A stretch of DNA of 64,000 nt. Source: Anaspis maculata. Lineage: Eukaryota > Arthropoda > Insecta > Coleoptera > Scraptiidae. Of this stretch, positions 10,429 to 21,831 are shown one piece after another. The DNA lies in the NCBI GenBank assembly GCA_949128115.1, contig OX421966.1:51519416-51583415 (forward strand), read 5' to 3'. Made by a program: the position numbers and the translations under genes. Positions within the stretch are counted from its first letter, which is position 1. Each line of letters starts with the position of its first letter. The notes under the pieces were generated by a model that saw nothing but the letters and a program-made list of their open reading frames with translations, did no database searches and had not been told where the DNA came from.

Positions 10429-10549
10429 CGCGATTCTGTACTTGCCTACCGACAACTATCGGATCGGTAGCTAGGGTGAGAACCAATCAAATTTGCTCCT
10501 GTCTAGCTACCGACACCGACAAGTGTCGGTAGGAGAGTACAGAATCGCG
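10429..10549. repeat. Hairpin MITE with GCGATTCTGTAC ends
   Basis: A 121-bp inverted repeat. CGCGATTCTGTACTTGCC at the left pairs with GGAGAGTACAGAATCGCG at the right, and inner GCTACCGAC/GTCGGTAG segments allow alternative internal pairing around CTACCGACACCGACAAGTGT. It lies 23 bp beyond the neighbouring 10221-10405 MITE. Confidence 0.7.
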
Positions 10550-10627
10550 GCCCTGGTCATGGGACTGGTTATTGTTATGGTGGGGGAACAAATTGTGGCG
10601 GCAACAAGTTTGAATTTGAAAGAAACA

Positions 10628-12393
10628 CACCGAGAAAAAAGAAGCGGAAGCAATACGCGATAAAGCGTTGGTCCTACTTGCTGTAGCAGTTAAATAGGCG
10701 CCAACTTATACATGGTGGTAATAATACTACTACAAAATAGTAAATGTGATATAGTTCCGTAATACACTACTTCTCGTATATATTAACAGTGAATGGAGTA
10801 GTAGATTTTACCACTACAGTATAGAGGATTTTACCACTACAGCAAAGTAAATTTCAACATTCCCTGTCGTCAAGAGAATGTTTTCGTAGTTTTAAGGAAT
10901 ACTGCATTATAGTAATAAGATATACCATATTAGATGGTTTTACCTACCTTACGGAAAGATTGCTATCACATATCTGGTCGATAACATTAACCGTTACGTT
11001 TCATTATTTATAAATATGCTTGTAATATTGGGAATAAATAAAAAGAATCGAAATTCAATAGAATAATATGTAATTTAAAAAAAAGGACCATACGATTAAA
11101 ATTCAATGAAATTTGAATAATTAACATACGTACGAAGATCACAAGACATCATAGGAATAGATAAATTTTCATAAAACTAAACAAAAATGGGAGAACGTTA
11201 AAAAATACAGATTACAAAGAAAATTAAAAATGGAAAGGGGTTACATTCAATTTTAGATTGCGGATTTCATAAAATAAACTTAGTAATTTGTTATGTTATG
11301 TAACTTAGTAATTAATCAGTACAAATAACATGATAGCTTGAAGCCTCGGAGAAAATTATGTTATAAAGGTCCGTATTTAGGGACTCTGGTATCATCCGAG
11401 ACTTCATAGTTTTAATTTTGCGAACTAAGATAATCCTCACTCACGTTTGATACAAATTCTCTCCACTTCAGCTTTAGATCAGCCCTTAGCCCTCTTGAGG
11501 CACTAGTTGCATCAAATCTTCTTCCGTCAAAAAGAAAGCTCCGTCATCCAGAAAATTTGCTATAAAATAAACCGTTTCAGATTAACTTATGCTAACAACC
11601 TAACCTTTTTATTTCAAAATAAACCGGAAACTCCTAAGTCATGGATACTCTAGCAACTTACAACAAATGCCTAGCTAAAGCGCTAAAGCTGATAAATGCA
11701 AACCATTGATGGCAACAGAAACCATGTCGAGGCTGAATGGCAAATGCGTGCAGCTAAACTACCTACGTATCTACGACCACAACTACACTACAGTGCAACT
11801 AGGTAGCTACTTTACTACAATGTAAAATTTAGTACTTACCTTCGAAGACTGATTTCAGTCCTTGTGGAATACCAGGCGTATAGCTACTTTTCCATTGCCC
11901 TCGCAGAAACAGAAACACCACACACCGGAACCGCAAGAAAAATGGAGAACAAGCACCGACAAGAAAAGTATGGCTTGGGCGCGTGGGGTGAGATGCTTCC
12001 CATCGAAAACCCGAATCAAATCACATGATCACAATTCGGAAATCTCATTGGCTGACCGACTCGATTATTACCGATCGTAGCCGTGTAACAGAGCGTAACT
12101 TCAGTAGCAGTGATGGTAACATTTCTGTAGTGGTAATTTCTACCATTTGAACGTAGGACATATAACTATGGAGATATTTGACGGTGAATACTTCTACGAA
12201 GATGTTATTAACAACATATGTAGTGGTGGCTGCCACTGCACAGTTCAACTATTTTGAAGTAGTATTTCTCACAGTTTGTAAAGCTGTCACTTAGTCTTAG
12301 AGCCGTTGTACGAACCGTTTTTTAAAGTATTGATAATCAGTTGATAAGAACTGCTACATTTAGTTAATGGGAAGTTCAATATTTTTCTGAGTG
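10628..12393. mobile_element. Non-autonomous TIR element with TAGTGGTAA subterminal repeats (copy 1)
   Basis: Ends are CACCGAGAAAAAA (left) and ATTTTTCTGAGTG (right), an imperfect short TIR. Both subterminal zones repeat the motif ACCACTACA / TGTAGTGGT (10810-10850 and 12125-12235), often next to ATTT(C/T)AAC or AACATT. The same end sequence and motif occur in the element at 44342-46220, which defines a family. The middle (about 10940-11860) is AT-rich with no recognised domain. The superfamily is unknown. Confidence 0.6.
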
Positions 12394-12620
12394 CAGCGGT
12401 CCAGAATTTTCAAACGGCAGACGTAGCTAACCTAACCTCAAAAACTTGACAACTTGACTTGGTGACGAGGGAAGAAGAATCGAAGACGATGGACTCATCT
12501 GTGATGGACCCACAAGAACATCCGATAATTCAGATGTCCGATGGCCGCCTGTTGTGGTTCAATCCTGAAAGCAGTACTTGTCATACCTCCTATTTATAGT
12601 AGAAATATGAATAGTTGATT

Positions 12621-12720
12621 TTCAATTCAATTCAATTCAATATATTTATTGTTCCTTCGGTATTACCTACACCATGAACAAGAAAACAAACAGGATTTCA
12701 TAAAAATTGTATGTGTGATG
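12621..12720 (-). mobile_element. 3' tail of a LINE, severely 5'-truncated
   Basis: TTCAATTCAATTCAATTCAA (12621-12640) followed by ATATATTTATTGTTCC matches the form of the 3' end of the LINE at 24938-27581: on the minus strand, an A(A/T)AATA-type polyadenylation region followed by tandem TTGAA units. Only about 100 bp can be assigned, so nearly all the element is missing. The right limit is uncertain. Confidence 0.55.
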
Positions 12721-13546
12721 TGATCACGATACACGTGTGATGCACAAAATTCGTAATCAGGGGTTACTTCGGAAACGAAATGTTCATCGATTCAAGTGAC
12801 TGGATTGGCTGAATGACTGAATTTTTCATCTTCAAAGCTATCCTAGATTACGAATGGTTCAAGTACCTACCTACACGGTACGTAACAGAGACAAGTACAA
12901 GTACGTAACTATTTGTAGCTATTAGTCCCTCTTTTCCCGCCAAATGCTGATAACCAAAGTTATAACCGCAACGTTTTAGCGAGAAATGTCGGATGTCAAA
13001 AAAATGACAGTATCTGTCAATCTTATGTCAACCGCTAATAACCAACCGGTCATGAACGGTTATTCGCTCGAAAAAGACTTTTGAGGGCGAAATGTTTCCT
13101 AAATTCTGCACAAATCATCCTCAATGTTATTGATCAATCAAGTTACGCGGTTAACTCATGTAGAATAATATTCTACAATGTGTTTTAAAGCCTTCTGTGG
13201 CTTGTGTTTCCATCCGTTAATGACGAGATCCTAGCCCCTCCCAAAAAATACTTACCGCCGCTACTGCTCAAGAAATCTAAGAATAAAAATAACATGTTGA
13301 ATATTTTCAACTTCTGCTCGAAGATAAGCCGATCGAGAGACGAACGCAGTCGAGCTTTGCCGATGACAATGGGGGCTGCTTTCATGCAATCAGCAGTACA
13401 TCGATGTAGCAAGAGTTGCCTGAAACCGCCTGTCTTTGGGTAGTTGCTTTGTAACGGCGGTCCAAACGTGGCGCCATCTACCAGTTATTCTCACAAGTTC
13501 AAATCAGTGATAATTGTCTATTACTGCAATAATTTAGATTGAGAAG

Positions 13547-14614
13547 TAAACTGCTGGACAACGAAGTTGTCGGTATCGGAGAAATGGTCCGACTTTGGAG
13601 GTGAATATCTCTCGATTGCCGATTGCGATATCCATTTTGTTTGTTTCGTTAACTAGCTTGATCTTTCTCTAACCCATCCTGTCATAGTGAATGTTGAGAA
13701 ACTTCATGTAAATTTTCTACAGGGTGATACGTAAAATGGTGCAAAATTGCAACGACTTCATCGCACCCCCATTTTTCAAAAAAATATTATTTTAATTTTC
13801 TAATACAGAAATTATGAAGTGTAGTGTCTTATCTCCTCGAAACGGTTTTGGAATTCCCCAGATTGGAAGTCTAACATAAAAGATATAAATTTTCAAGTTG
13901 AATGTTGCAGATTTGCCTTGTTGGCACGCGAGATGAAGTCACTTTTGATGAGTGGATGTTGACCTTGAGCAAGATTGTTCGTACAACAGTCCAGTACAAT
14001 TTCACTCTCAACACAACCCGAATATTTGGTGTGAGGCCAAGCAAGGGGCACTTTTTTGAGTGGCTGTCCCTGCCTGTTTTTCGTACGTTGGATTTCGTCA
14101 GAATTTCATCAGAACTTTAGATATGGAACATGTTCTATTTACAGATTTAAGCCCCTGAACATGGCAACGATGTGAAACTTCAGTGTCCGAGTGAAGTAAA
14201 GCCCCCCTGGACGTTATACCTCTTGTGCTTGTGCTACGCCTAAGTTTCGTTAATCTGCAACATTCAACATAAAAATTTATATCGTTAATGTTAGACTTCC
14301 AATCCGGGAAATTCCAAAACCGTTTCGAGATAAGACACCACACTTTATGATTTTCGTACTAGAAAATTAAAATAATATTTTTTTGAAAAATGGGGGTGCG
14401 ATGAGGTCGTTGCAATTTTGCACCATTTTACGTATCACCCTGTAGAAAATTTACATGAATTTTCTCAACATTCACTATCATAAGATGGGTTACGGAAAAA
14501 TTAGGCTGGTTAACGCAACAAACAAAATAGAAATCGCAATCTGCAATCGGGAGATATTTACCTCCAAAGTGGGACCATTTCTCCGATACCGACAACTTCG
14601 TTGTCCAGCAGTTA
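13547..14614. mobile_element. 1.07-kb palindrome with internal CAGGGTGATAYGTAAA motifs
   Basis: Arms start TAAACTGCTGGACAACGAAG (left) and mirror at CTTCGTTGTCCAGCAGTTA (ending 14614). Symmetry is strong throughout, with TGGTGCAAAATTGCAACGAC near 13739 mirrored near 14406. CAGGGTGATACGTAAAATGG begins at 13720 and its complement ends at 14442, so the arm homology continues about 170 bp outside this motif on both sides. The centre is near 14080. Short frames at 13902-14120 and 14098-14343 are palindrome shadows. Confidence 0.85.
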
Positions 14615-15245
14615 AGATACCTACACTACACATGATATTAATTTGAAATAATGCGATGTAAAAAATTCTTTTGGATAACTTACCTATTCAAGTATCATTA
14701 CAGATAAGTGATATTGTATGACACCAAACAAAACAAGTAGAAAAACAACCGCAATAACAACAGCATGAAGCTAAAAACTGTAACAAAAAATTTTGACGAC
14801 TGTCATTGTAATTAATGTAGAATTGGTCCATCTGTGGCTTTGTCAGTATAAATTTAAAGTTGTTCCAGTCACACCACGTATTTGTTGTTTTTTAAAATTG
14901 ATTTTCACTGTCAATTTACTGCCAATTTTTATCAAAAATCTTCTACAAACAAGCAATTTATACACTTTTTTTAATAATTTTCTGATGATGAGGGTCTTCC
15001 TCGAAACAATTGTCAATTAAACCTTTTTTAAAAAACAACAAATGCGTGGTGTGACTGGAACAACTTTAAATTTGTCATTGTAATGCTCCAAGCGACACCT
15101 AGGAGCAATGTTTCAAACTATTTCTTATTCTTATTTTTATTTCTGGAGTATAAATGGGCAGTTGCCGTTCTTATTTTTCTTATTTTTATTCTTGTCGTTA
15201 TTTTTATTTTTATTCTTATTTTCTGCGAGTATAAATCCACCTTTA

Positions 15246-16985
15246 CTCATTTCTTGCCCAAAAAAAGCCTGTTCCGCACACTTGTTGGACCGGAGCTTCA
15301 AGTATGTTGTTCAGCATTGGTCAAAGGCTCTGTTTGTGCAAAATTAGAAAAAGGACATATTTATTTCAGGGTCACACTCTAAAATGCCTGGGCTATTATA
15401 CGAGAAACATTATCACGGATTTACGTTGGATACTTTATTGATTGGGACTCAATTGTTCAATTACACGCTAATAATTACTGCGTGATTACTAATAATTAAC
15501 AATTCATAAAGAAATGGACCTTTTTACTGCGGATTCCATCAAAAAGTTGATAAGTACAGTGCTAACGCTAACAGGCTGCTAACTGTGTTTTGTTCTACAC
15601 AATATGCTATAGTAGCTTGATGACGGAAAGTTGGTGAAATATCGAAAACAAAATATTCATTCCTTCGGGAATTGATCAAACGAAATTTTTCTATATAACA
15701 TTGTGCTGAACTAACACAACTTTGGTGACACCTGAAGTTTGGGTAACATACGATTTCGCTCTCAAGCTGATTCTTATTGTATACCCTCATCTGCATTCCA
15801 AAAATTTCATCCGGAAAGGCCTCTAGGGTTCTCGTCGCTTCCATTATTATTCTGGCATTTTCCATCGTTTCTATTCGCGAGAGCTTCCGCGAATAGCCGA
15901 CTGGCTTTGCGAATATTCTGCTAAGCTCTCATTGCACGGCTCCTCCGCCAATTGCGCAGGCGTGTGTCTTATTCGCGCGTCGTTGTCTGGCAGCGAATTT
16001 CGTATCACTATGATAAATTTTCATGCTTTTTAATATTAATCGGAAACAGTTCCGTAGATATTCCGATATACATCAGGGAAGCAGGAGGAAAAGCTACAAA
16101 ACCCAACATTTTTCTTTATAGTTTCCGGTTCCGGTCCACCTGGTTTCTTCTCGATTGTGACGACCGAGCCGCGCGCGCGGCATACTGCATGGATTTTTCC
16201 GGCCGGCACTTTTTCACAGCTTTCCCTCTGTCCTGCCGCCGATGCCGGCCTGTAGCGCTTATTATCGGCTCCATGGCTATATCGCTTATAGTCTACTAAT
16301 CTTCGTGGGCTCTTTTGCAAAGCACCACGAGGTATTATGGGCAGGCACACGGCACAGCTATGGCACAGGTACCAGGCCAGCACAATATAATTATCGAGAA
16401 TTACGGATCGGAGATCGGTGTCGTAACGGTCCAAAGTTGCGTATATACCACCGCTGCTCGTATATATATTCTGTGTGTAAATGTGTGCGTTAGAATTGAT
16501 TATTTCACGACGATTGTATCACAGTGTGCCAGGTCGTTTACCCGATGCAATACTGAGATTATGTAAGAACACAGAAGCCAATACACTCGGCTCGAACGAC
16601 AATATTGCAAAAGTGCGCCAGACAGGTTCGATTTTCTTCATCACTTGTTTTTCTTTCTTGTAATTAATTCATTACTTTTTACTGCTGTTTAAAGTAATTA
16701 TCTAGTCGCTTCTTGATTCTGGAAATCTTGAGAGGCCAATCTCCAACACTGTACTCAAAAGTAAATTTTAGAAAACCGAATGATGATTGAAAAACTCAGT
16801 ACACTGCAAAACGCTTTATCAGTCTAAAAAAAAAACTATGAGAATGTAGAGGCATTGTTTTAAAAGCCGTGGTGAGGGAGTCTGCAAGAATCATGCTAGA
16901 ACCCAAGGAGATCTATACAGGGTCCTGCAACAGTGCGTCGGGCTTTCCAGCGCCCTTCCCTTACGAGATAAAGGAAAAGGTGTAA
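15246..16985. other. Low-repeat interval, no gene recognised
   Basis: Sequence between the TTA-flanked stack and the next hairpin. Overlapping open frames on both strands (15539-15865 minus, 15952-16299 plus, 16036-16434 minus, 60-132 codons) have no domain and mutually exclude one another. The stretch 15950-16480 is richer in G+C than its surroundings, with GCGCGCGG near 16172 and GCCGGCACTTTTT near 16201. That could mark a single-copy regulatory region, but nothing diagnostic is visible. Confidence 0.4.
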
Positions 16986-17109
16986 TACCGTATGATCAAA
17001 AAATTTTCTACTTGCGGTAGGCTGTGGCCTGGTCATTGGCAGGCAAACGAGGCTGATTTTGGCCAGGCCACAGCCTACCGCAAGTAGAAAAGTTTTTGAT
17101 CATACGGTA
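16986..17109. repeat. Hairpin MITE flanked by TA
   Basis: A 124-bp near-perfect inverted repeat: TACCGTATGATCAAAAA at the left and TTTTTGATCATACGGTA at the right, arms about 48 bp, one small gap in the A-run and a loop of about 28 bases. The inner segment GCGGTAGGCTGTGGCC is mirrored exactly. TA at both edges is consistent with a Tc1/mariner-type TA target. Confidence 0.85.
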
Positions 17110-17162
17110 CATAAAATGCATGATTTGAAAAGTTCTATCTCGTAAAATTATTTTCAACTATA

Positions 17163-17681
17163 CAGGGTGTTCCATTTTTGGCGCGCTATAACAAAAAAGA
17201 TTTTTCAAAATGAAATGCCCCACTTTTGATTTCATTTTCCTTTCCAGCTTTTCAAGCTCTATTGTGAGTGTCTTTTTGTTTTCCCAATTTGTGGCAGTAC
17301 TAATAATCAACGAAAAACTAAAAATGGAATTTTTTCATAATTTCAAGGTTAATTTTGGAAAATCGTAGAGGCCTCGTTTTTGGAACTGAGGGATGAAATT
17401 CAGCACAACAGTAGTCGAATAGAAGATGAATAACTTCATGATAAAAAACTTTAGATTCAGTGATACAGGGTGTGCAGAATTTTTTTTAGAACTTCGCTAA
17501 TTTTCAAGTGCTATAAGTCATTTTTTCAAATGGAATGCCTCTTACTTTATCTCACTATTCGATAACTTTTTTCCGGCTCTTTGTTTTTACTAGTGGTACC
17601 CCACCCTTAAATTTGATAATTTCCGAGATAATCGATAATTTTCATAAAAATTGTCGTTCATTTGTATTTTTCATGCTCTTA
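17163..17681. repeat. Two direct, diverged copies of a CAGGGTG-start repeat
   Basis: CAGGGTGTTCCATTT (17163) and CAGGGTGTGCAGAATT (17466) are each preceded by ATA. Each is followed by a related segment containing CTATAA, a TTTTTCAAA run, and ATG(A/G)AATGCC. The copies are about 303 bp apart in the same orientation, unlike the inverted arrangement of this motif elsewhere. The right limit is set by the TTA that begins the Harbinger unit. Confidence 0.5.
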
Positions 17682-18010
17682 CCCCCGGTTGCAAGAAACT
17701 AAAATTTGCTCCGTCGCAAATTAGCTTCGGTACCAAACTCGGTATCAAATGGTAGGCTATTTGTAGGCGTAAAAAAAGGAGTGTCTAGAGTGACGACTGA
17801 CATAATGTGTCAAACAAAAAATTAAATAAAATATGGGAATGGAAAGCTGAGCTGATATTGTGAGTGAGAAAAGCACTGGTGTGCCTAATTCAAACCGAGT
17901 ATACGTTTGGGTTTACATTTTGTGCTCATAAATAGAGAATTTTGGCTGATGGGTGCAGGCAATCAGTTATACAGGTTTGTTTGTATGAGGACATTTGAAA
18001 CAGTTGAAGT

Positions 18011-18295
18011 CTAGCTGTCAAGAGTCAAGCAAATTTGAAGAGTGGAAATGGTGCGCGGAAAGAAATACACCGAAGAAGATAGCTCTAGGTCTTCAACTCC
18101 GATGAGATCCACGATCCGCAACACATTGTCCTTCGTGAACCTATATCGCTCCTTGAATTCCTTGTCGTTGTAAAACTCGAAGAGGTTTTTCCGCTCAGCA
18201 TTTACACGACGAACTGCACCTGCAACGTCTTGCTCTTCTTCAGAAGAGGAAAATTCGGAGACTTCCGAAAATTCTGAAAGCGCCGAGTCAGACAT
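18011..18295 (-). pseudogene. HARBI1-like transposase, N-terminal fragment
   Basis: A 94-codon frame on the minus strand. An acidic serine-rich start (SEFSEVSEFSSSEEEQ) leads to FYNDKEFKERYRFTKDNVLR (about residues 41-60), which has the shape of the helical segment before the nuclease domain in PIF/Harbinger transposases (compare F-x-K-x-Y/F-R-L-T/S-K-D). After about residue 72 the similarity ends, and no DDE nuclease residues follow. It is therefore a broken remnant, lying within a TTA-flanked TIR unit as expected for the family. Confidence 0.6.
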
Positions 18296-19135
18296 TTTAG
18301 ATACGCATACAGCGTAACATATTGTGACGGCCCGGTCAACAACAAATCGTCCACCACACGTTTCGATCCGGTTAACTCTTTATTGCAGTTGCCGAATCGT
18401 GGGTCGTGTTGGGACCTGATGGGCAAGGGACCTAAACTACCTAAATGTGCACATCTAAGGGTTAGGGCAAGAGACAATAAGACAAGATAAAAGAGGCAGC
18501 CATTTTCAGTGTGTGAGGTCTATTTTTATACCAAAGAAAAACTTGACAAATCCAGAATTCAGTTAATTCCTTTCTCTCAATTTCTTTGCTGTTGCTCATG
18601 CCAACGACTCCTGCAGTATTTCCTGTCGTCAAAAGCTGTTCTGGAGCTACTGAATCAGCACTGGATATCACCTTGACACATGCTTGATACAGTGTCACTA
18701 GCGGCCCAAAATTGTTCAAGTTTCGTCACGGGATCACAGTCCCAGTACTCCTGTAACTCATCGTTGTCACCGAAGCACTCATACTTTGACTGAGCAATAC
18801 TTTGCAATAAAGAGCTCCGCGTTCTTGGTGTAAACAACAGCTTTGTTTCCGCCGTACAGGTACAGGGCTCGTGGAGGCACCCAGCAAGTGTTCGCAATTT
18901 CAGTCGGTAACTCCCATCGCCTGAACCTGGAATTGTTGATCGACATAATAGCATTTACGGAGGCAGTTTGTCATATTCACCTGATCGACAGCCTGTGAAT
19001 GGATTTATGCCTTAATTCGGCGCAATGATTTGCATATTATTCTTCAAAACTCGAAGAAATAAATAATGCTGTTAACCTCTGAAATTGCTGACGCTTCTTT
19101 GACTTTGACAGCTCGCGACGCGAGGTAGGTACATC

Positions 19136-19375
19136 TTATCTACGAGACGTTTTTTTTTGATCGGCAATGACACAACGAACTGCATCTTCTACTTCTTGTT
19201 CTTCTTCAGAAGAATAAAAATCGGAGACGTTGGAAAATTGAAAATAAAGTGTCGAATCAGACCTTTTAGCGCTTTTAGGTACGTGCATACGCATAAAAAG
19301 ATGCAAGTAGTTCAAATGCGTGATAACCTTAGCCACAGCCTGTTTGCTACCTCGTTTGATACCCTGTTCCTGCAA
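19136..19375 (-). pseudogene. Second HARBI1-like N-terminal remnant
   Basis: A 79-codon minus-strand frame. Its latter half (about residues 38-74, SDSTLYFQFSNVSDFYSSEE onward) parallels the acidic N terminus at 18295-18200, including the EEEQxVxxAVR string, and then stops. It is the same gene region as 18011-18295 in the same orientation about 0.95 kb away. The preceding 37 codons are probably not part of the original protein. Confidence 0.5.
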
Positions 19376-19433
19376 CCCGATTCAATTTGCTACGTCGCAA
19401 AATTAGATACCATGTTCGTGCAACCGGGCATTA

Positions 19434-20191
19434 GTAGATCCTGATACAGAAAACCATATGCCAAAATGTACGAATCTCCTAAATTGACACTTCGGAGATT
19501 TTTGAAGTCGCAAAAACTGCTTCACCAAGTTCAATTTGAATTTCCTTTTTTTCCTTCATGCAACAAATTTTCAGCGCATTTTCCATCTTGATGAAAATTG
19601 CTATTTCAGCCGCTTTGTCCGTCCGTTCCTCTAACTCCTCGCAAACTAGACCAAACTAGACGCCCTAGCTTTCTGATGTTTTCGCTGTTACATAGCTGCC
19701 ACTCCCAAAGCTGGGCTAGGCTATATTGGATGTCTATATTGCGCCGCCAACATAGAGAAAACCGCCCCTGATCAACTTGAAATAACATGATATTGCATTT
19801 TCTCCCAGACCTAATGCTCTGGTGTTCTCATTTTATGAATAATACATAGTTGCCACTTATAAACTCAAGCCCAGAAACATTCCATCTTCAGTATGCGCCG
19901 CCGACATAAATTTTTTTCTAAAAACCGCCCCCCATAATCAATTTAAAATGAAAAACATAAACCCGAAGACATAACGATCTAACTCTTCCGCTATACAATA
20001 AGCTGACTAAAAATGGGAGAAGATAGGCTGCTTTTGGTTAGTAGCCGCCCCCTGATTCCGCCCCTAAACGACAAAAAAGCAACTTTCACAATTGTTACTG
20101 ATTGAGATGTTTCCTCAAACATTTAGAAACTGCCAACCCAAACTGTGCAACATTTGCTTCAGTACAGGAAAAATAGTGAAAAAATTAGCAA
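19434..20191. repeat. Diverged tandem copies of a CGCCGCC-containing repeat
   Basis: TTGCGCCGCCAACATA followed by AAACCGCCCC (near 19738-19776) recurs as ATGCGCCGCCGACATA...AAACCGCCCC (near 19894-19932). The later copy continues through AAACATAAACCCGAAGACATA and AGCTGACTAAAAATGGGA to about 20155. A third copy lies beyond the next palindrome (21832-22069). No gene is seen. Confidence 0.55.
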
Positions 20192-21787
20192 AACCTCGGA
20201 ATAAATATGGACGTCATGGAAATTTGATATTCTGTTCAGTATTGAGTGATCTACAACATATCCAAAATCGCCCAAAATCGCACCTGGGGGTTTTGAGTTA
20301 TTGGAGAGGGGGTAAAAAATTGCAGGTAAAAATGGAGGGGATGGAACCCGTCAATCCATTGGATGCGAATACATTATAGTTCGACGTATCATATCCCCTT
20401 GATACCATTTTGGCACAAAAAGTGTCCATTATTGTTGAAGGGGAGTAGTGGGGGGGCGAAGCTCTGCTGGTGGTCCATTTTGTTTTTCTGGCCATGTAGA
20501 ACCGATCACGACAAGTTTGGTATCTTTTCCGACTAAATTCAATCTCCTGAACTCGTATCCGATGTGTAAATTTGGATGAAAACAAGTTTAAACAAGTTAA
20601 CTTGAGAAAACTTGTTTTTTCTTCGACAATTTTGACGATTTTTTTTTTTACTGCTGGAGGTGTTCATTTTTAGAAAATTTTCAGAGACCATCAAATTGAA
20701 GTGTATTCTCCACAAAAATCATCCACTTGATGTATAATTTTGTTTCTCGAGTTTGAAAAATTGATTTGAACTTGAGCCGGCGTGGCGCGTCGTCTACTAC
20801 TGACCAGAACACTACAGCATGCACCTTTAAATGAAAACACCTCAAACTATCGAAGAAATAACAACTCATCTTTGAAAATTGGAGGATTTGTGCAGAACTA
20901 AGTTCCCTATAACATGAACAAAATCGCCATGAATCGCAATACAGGATTTTGAGTTATTTGAGGAGGAGGATAACACTTTGACAGGATTCATACTCTATGA
21001 ACTGTTACCTCTCCCCTTAAATAACTCAAAACCCTGCAGTGCGATTCATGGCGATTTTGTTTATGTTATAGGAAATTCTATTCTCCACAGATCTTCCAAT
21101 TTTCAAAGATAAGTTGTTATTTCTTCAATAGTTTGAGGTGTTTTCATTTAAAGGTGCATGCTGTAGTGTTCTGGTCAGTGGTAGACGACGCGCCGCGCCG
21201 GCCCAAGTTCAAATCGATTTTTTAAACTCGAGAAACAAAATTATACATCGAGTGGATGATTTTTGTGGAGAATACACTTCAATTTAATGGTCCCTGGAAA
21301 TTTTCTAAAAATGAACGCCTCCAACAGTAAAACAAAAATTCGTCAAAATTGTCAAAGAAAAAACAAGTTTGCTCAAGTTAACTTGTTCAAACTTGTTTTC
21401 ATCCGGATTTACACATCGAATATGAGTTCAAGAGGTTGAATTTAGTCGGAAAAGATACCAAACTTGTCGTGATCGGTTCTACATGGCCAGAAAAACAAAA
21501 TGGACCACCTAGCAGAGCTTCGCCCCCCCACTACTCTGCTTCAACAATGATGGACACTTTTTGTGCAAAAATAGTATCAATGGGATATGATACGTCGGAC
21601 CATAATGTATTCGCATCCAATGGATTGACGGGTTTCATCCTCTCCATTTTTACCTGCAATTTTTTACCCCCCCTCCAATAACTCAAAACCCCCGGGTGAG
21701 ATTTTTGGCGATTTTGGATATGTTGTAGAGCACTCAATTCTGAACAAAATATCAAATTTTCAGGACGTCCATATTTTTTCCGAGGTT
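20192..21787. mobile_element. 1.6-kb palindrome (foldback)
   Basis: Arms of about 790 bp meet near 20990-21005. The left edge AACCTCGG...ATATGGACGTC mirrors GACGTCCATAT...CCGAGGTT at the right. Conserved pairs include GGAGTAGTGGGGGGGCGAAG with CTTCGCCCCCCCACTACTC and AGGTGCATGCTGTAGTGTTC with GAACACTACAGCATGCACCT. Identity looks high, above 90% by eye over much of the arms. Short frames inside (20298-20585, 21436-21681) are mirror shadows. No transposase and no clear short target duplication, but related direct repeats lie on both sides. Confidence 0.9.
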
Positions 21788-21831
21788 GAAATCTATCTTT
21801 CTTGTACTACTTAGCCTAACGCTGCCGCTCC

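Larger units (their letters stand above)
10095..13079. mobile_element. TIR unit with AGTCTTTTTCGAGCG ends
   Basis: The left end AGTCTTTTTCGAGCGAATAA continues ...CGTTCATGACCGGTTA to about 10131 and is matched by the complementary string at about 13042-13079, a near-perfect TIR of about 38 bp. Looser similarity continues inward (GGTTAT-rich). T-rich bases flank both ends but no clear target duplication is seen. No transposase frame is recognised, so this is a non-autonomous element. It sits wholly inside the TTA-flanked unit and itself contains MITEs, a CACTC-type element and a LINE tail. Confidence 0.65.
9884..15242. mobile_element. Large TIR unit with TTA target duplication, enclosing nested elements
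   Basis: The left end AGGTGGATTTATACTCGC and its exact reverse complement at 15225-15242 are flanked by TTA on both sides (9881-9883 and 15243-15245). The TIR runs about 150 bp and is rich in AATAAGAATAAAAATAA-type strings; within each TIR a second ATTTATAC-plus-AATAAG block repeats. A 3-bp TTA target is the hallmark of PIF/Harbinger transposons, but no transposase frame for this unit is recognised. The 5.36-kb interior is filled by other elements: a TIR unit at 10095-13079 with further nested insertions, and a palindrome at 13547-14614. Confidence 0.75.
17682..19430 (-). mobile_element. PIF/Harbinger-type element with TTA target duplication
   Basis: 1749-bp unit with ends CCCCCGGTTGCA and TGCAACCGGGCA, flanked by TTA at 17679-17681 and 19431-19433. 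The terminal zones repeat ATTTGC-TCCGTCGCAAA-like strings on both sides, and GGTATCAAA(T/C)G on the left pairs with CGTTTGATACC on the right. TTA targets are typical of PIF/Harbinger, and the minus-strand frame at 18011-18295 has a HARBI1-like N terminus. A second, diverged copy of that N terminus lies at 19136-19270, so the unit contains an internal duplication or one Harbinger copy inserted into another. The middle (18325-19130) is unassigned. Confidence 0.75.

Noticed and set aside
16036..16434. 132-codon minus-strand frame in the G+C-richer stretch
   Set aside because: Three overlapping frames on both strands here exclude one another, and none shows a domain or a start context worth supporting.
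18323..19130. Possible solo LTR starting TGTGACGGCCCGG inside the Harbinger unit
   Set aside because: The start resembles LTR ends, but I could not find a matching CA end with a target duplication or a second copy. Left as unassigned sequence.
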